Of a DNA stretch of 37,909 bases, positions 36,400 through 37,909 are shown in pieces. The stretch is taken from the NCBI GenBank assembly GCA_025451455.1, contig JANWKI010000097.1:1-37909 (forward strand), written 5' to 3'. Under the pieces are notes generated by a model. The model saw only the letters and a program-made list of their open reading frames with translations, made no database searches and had not been told where the DNA came from. Both the position numbers and the translations under genes were made by a program. How positions within the stretch are numbered: position 1 is the stretch's first letter; each line of letters opens with the position of its first letter. The stretch comes from Ignavibacteria bacterium (GTDB lineage: Bacteria > Bacteroidota > Ignavibacteria > Tepidaquicellales > OLB5).

Positions 36400-36632
36400 A
36401 GGGCTGTTATCTTTTCAATTTGAAAAGAAGTTTTTCTGAAGAAACAGGGCGACGAAAGTTATTTTTTAGAGGAAGAAATTCCCGAAGAATATCTTTCGCC
36501 ATCCTGTCCACTGCTCCTGCGGTTTAAATACCACCGGAGCCGCAGATCTGCCTGAAGATAATAGGCAGGTCTTCCCTCAGCGAAACTTCGAGAAATATTG
36601 AACGGATAGCCCTTAATTATTAATTAAGGAGA
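36400..36632 (+). ncRNA. Candidate structured cis-regulatory RNA in the rpsO-pnp intergenic region
   Basis: At least five nested/adjacent helices closed by AGGGC(TGT)TATC / GATAGCCCT, plus a 9-bp hairpin overlapping the pnp Shine-Dalgarno (see findings). Confidence 0.5.
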
Positions 36633-36644
36633 CAAAAAACAAAG

Positions 36645-37909
36645 ATGGTAACAGTAAAAGAAATTGAGCTTGGCGGAAAAACGCTTAAGCTCGAAACAGG
36701 TAAACTTGCAAAACAGGCCAACGGGTCAGTGCTTGCAACATACGGCGATACAGTAGTACTCTGCACGGTTGTAGCTGCAGACCAGCCCAAAGAAGGACAG
36801 GATTTTTTCCCGCTCCAGGTTGAGTACCGCGAAAAAACAGCTGCAGTCGGCAAAATTCCCGGAGGATTTTTCAAACGTGAAGCAAGGCCGAGCGAAAAAG
36901 AAATACTTTCCTCAAGGCTTATAGATAGGCCCATTCGCCCTCTTTTCCCCGAAGAATTCATGGTGGAAACACAGGTTATATGCGGTGTATATTCATCAGA
37001 CCAGGAAAATGATGCTGATGTTATTGCAGCAGTGGCAGCTTCGGCAGCGCTCATGGTATCAAATATTCCCTTTGACGGCCCGATCGGACAGGTAAGAGTC
37101 GGCAGGGTTAACGGTGAATTCATCGTAAATCCAACCCATACCCAGCTTAAGGAAAGTGATATGGATATGATAGTCGGCGGTACCGAAGATTCAATAGTAA
37201 TGGTTGAAGGCGACAGTAAAGAAGCATCTGAAGCGGATTTACTTAATGCTATAAAATTCGCTCATGAAAATATAAAGGTGTTATGCAAAGCACAGAAGGA
37301 ATTTGTAGCCGGGCTTAATATTACAAAGAGAGTCGTAAACCCTGCAGAAGTTAACAGCGAACTTGTTAACGAAGTAAAAGCACTTGCGGCAAATGCAATT
37401 AAGGAAATTCACAGGGCAGATGTTACCAAAGATGAAAGAAGCCAGAAGTATAAAGAGCTGTATGAATCGATTACTGCCGGGTTAAAGGAAAAATATCCTG
37501 ATAGCGAAAAGGCAATTGCAAAAGCTTTCGATGATATTCAATATTACGATATGCGCGAAATGATCCTGGGCGAAGGCAGAAGGCTTGACGGCAGGAAGAC
37601 AACCGATATCCGCCCGATAACCTGTGAAGTTGGTTTCCTTCCAAGGAACCACGGTTCAGCTCTGTTTACAAGAGGCGAAACGCAGAGCTTGACCTCTATG
37701 ACTCTTGGTACCAAATCAGATCAACAGATAATAGACGGTTTGCTGCCTGAGGAAAAAAAGAAATTCATGCTTCATTATAATTTCCCGCCGTTTTCAACAG
37801 GTGAAACCGGAAGATACGGCTCAACCGGAAGGCGCGAAATAGGACACGGGCATCTTGCAGAAAGATCGCTTGAAGGAATGCTTCCAAGCGCAGAGGATTT
37901 TCCATACAC
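36645..37909 (+). CDS. pnp: Polyribonucleotide nucleotidyltransferase (truncated at window edge)
   Basis: MVTVKEIELGGKTLKLETGKLAKQANGSVLATYGDTVVLCTVVAA...PGGFFKREARPSEKEILSSRLIDRPIRPLFP...FPPFSTGETGRYGSTGRREIGHGHLAERSL. Open at edge, so not in the ORF track. Confidence 0.97.
   Translation, partial: MVTVKEIELGGKTLKLETGKLAKQANGSVLATYGDTVVLCTVVAADQPKEGQDFFPLQVEYREKTAAVGKIPGGFFKREARPSEKEILSSRLIDRPIRPLFPEEFMVETQVICGVYSSDQENDADVIAAVAASAALMVSNIPFDGPIGQVRVGRVNGEFIVNPTHTQLKESDMDMIVGGTEDSIVMVEGDSKEASEADLLNAIKFAHENIKVLCKAQKEFVAGLNITKRVVNPAEVNSELVNEVKALAANAIKEIHRADVTKDERSQKYKELYESITAGLKEKYPDSEKAIAKAFDDIQYYDMREMILGEGRRLDGRKTTDIRPITCEVGFLPRNHGSALFTRGETQSLTSMTLGTKSDQQIIDGLLPEEKKKFMLHYNFPPFSTGETGRYGSTGRREIGHGHLAERSLEGMLPSAEDFPY

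Overview
The window looks like a chromosomal segment from the FCB group (Ignavibacteria/Bacteroidetes-like). Evidence: several Por/T9SS C-terminal sorting domains (YPNPFNPxT...GVYFYR...KMxLVK), TAnnTTTG-type -7 promoter elements, and a nusA-infB-rbfA-truB-ribF-rpsO-pnp operon at the right end. Left part: a truncated PhoX-like (DUF839) gene, a UbiA-like membrane protein, a DUF190/CrcB fluoride pair, a DoxX-family gene and an NnrS-like gene (both with FNR/CRP-type candidate sites), an outer-membrane beta-barrel protein and a cysteine synthase-family protein. The centre (about 6.4-25.5 kb) is the most interesting part. It holds three successive copies of one divergent architecture: a minus-strand operon of secreted/surface proteins facing a plus-strand cytoplasmic all-helical protein of a three-member paralogous family (10006, 16571/16604, 23974/23992). 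The divergent promoters share a GGTAA(G)CAAAGA element (TTTGCTTACC on the minus strand). In two copies the minus operon starts with a small RHH-like protein, one of them a 57-aa ORF missing from the supplied track. In both of these a GTGCAC-N6-GTGCAC palindrome sits just downstream of the -7 box. Two units end in the same duplicated double-hairpin element, which shows a compensatory base change. Other findings: duplicated S74-chaperone fibre plus T9SS partner modules with 17-aa repeats, in-frame palindromic mini-insertions (two different families at the same codon position of two paralogs), a strongly structured rpsO-pnp intergenic RNA with a hairpin over the pnp Shine-Dalgarno, and hairpins between a consensus-like promoter and nusA. 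All homology calls come from reading the sequence; no searches were run.
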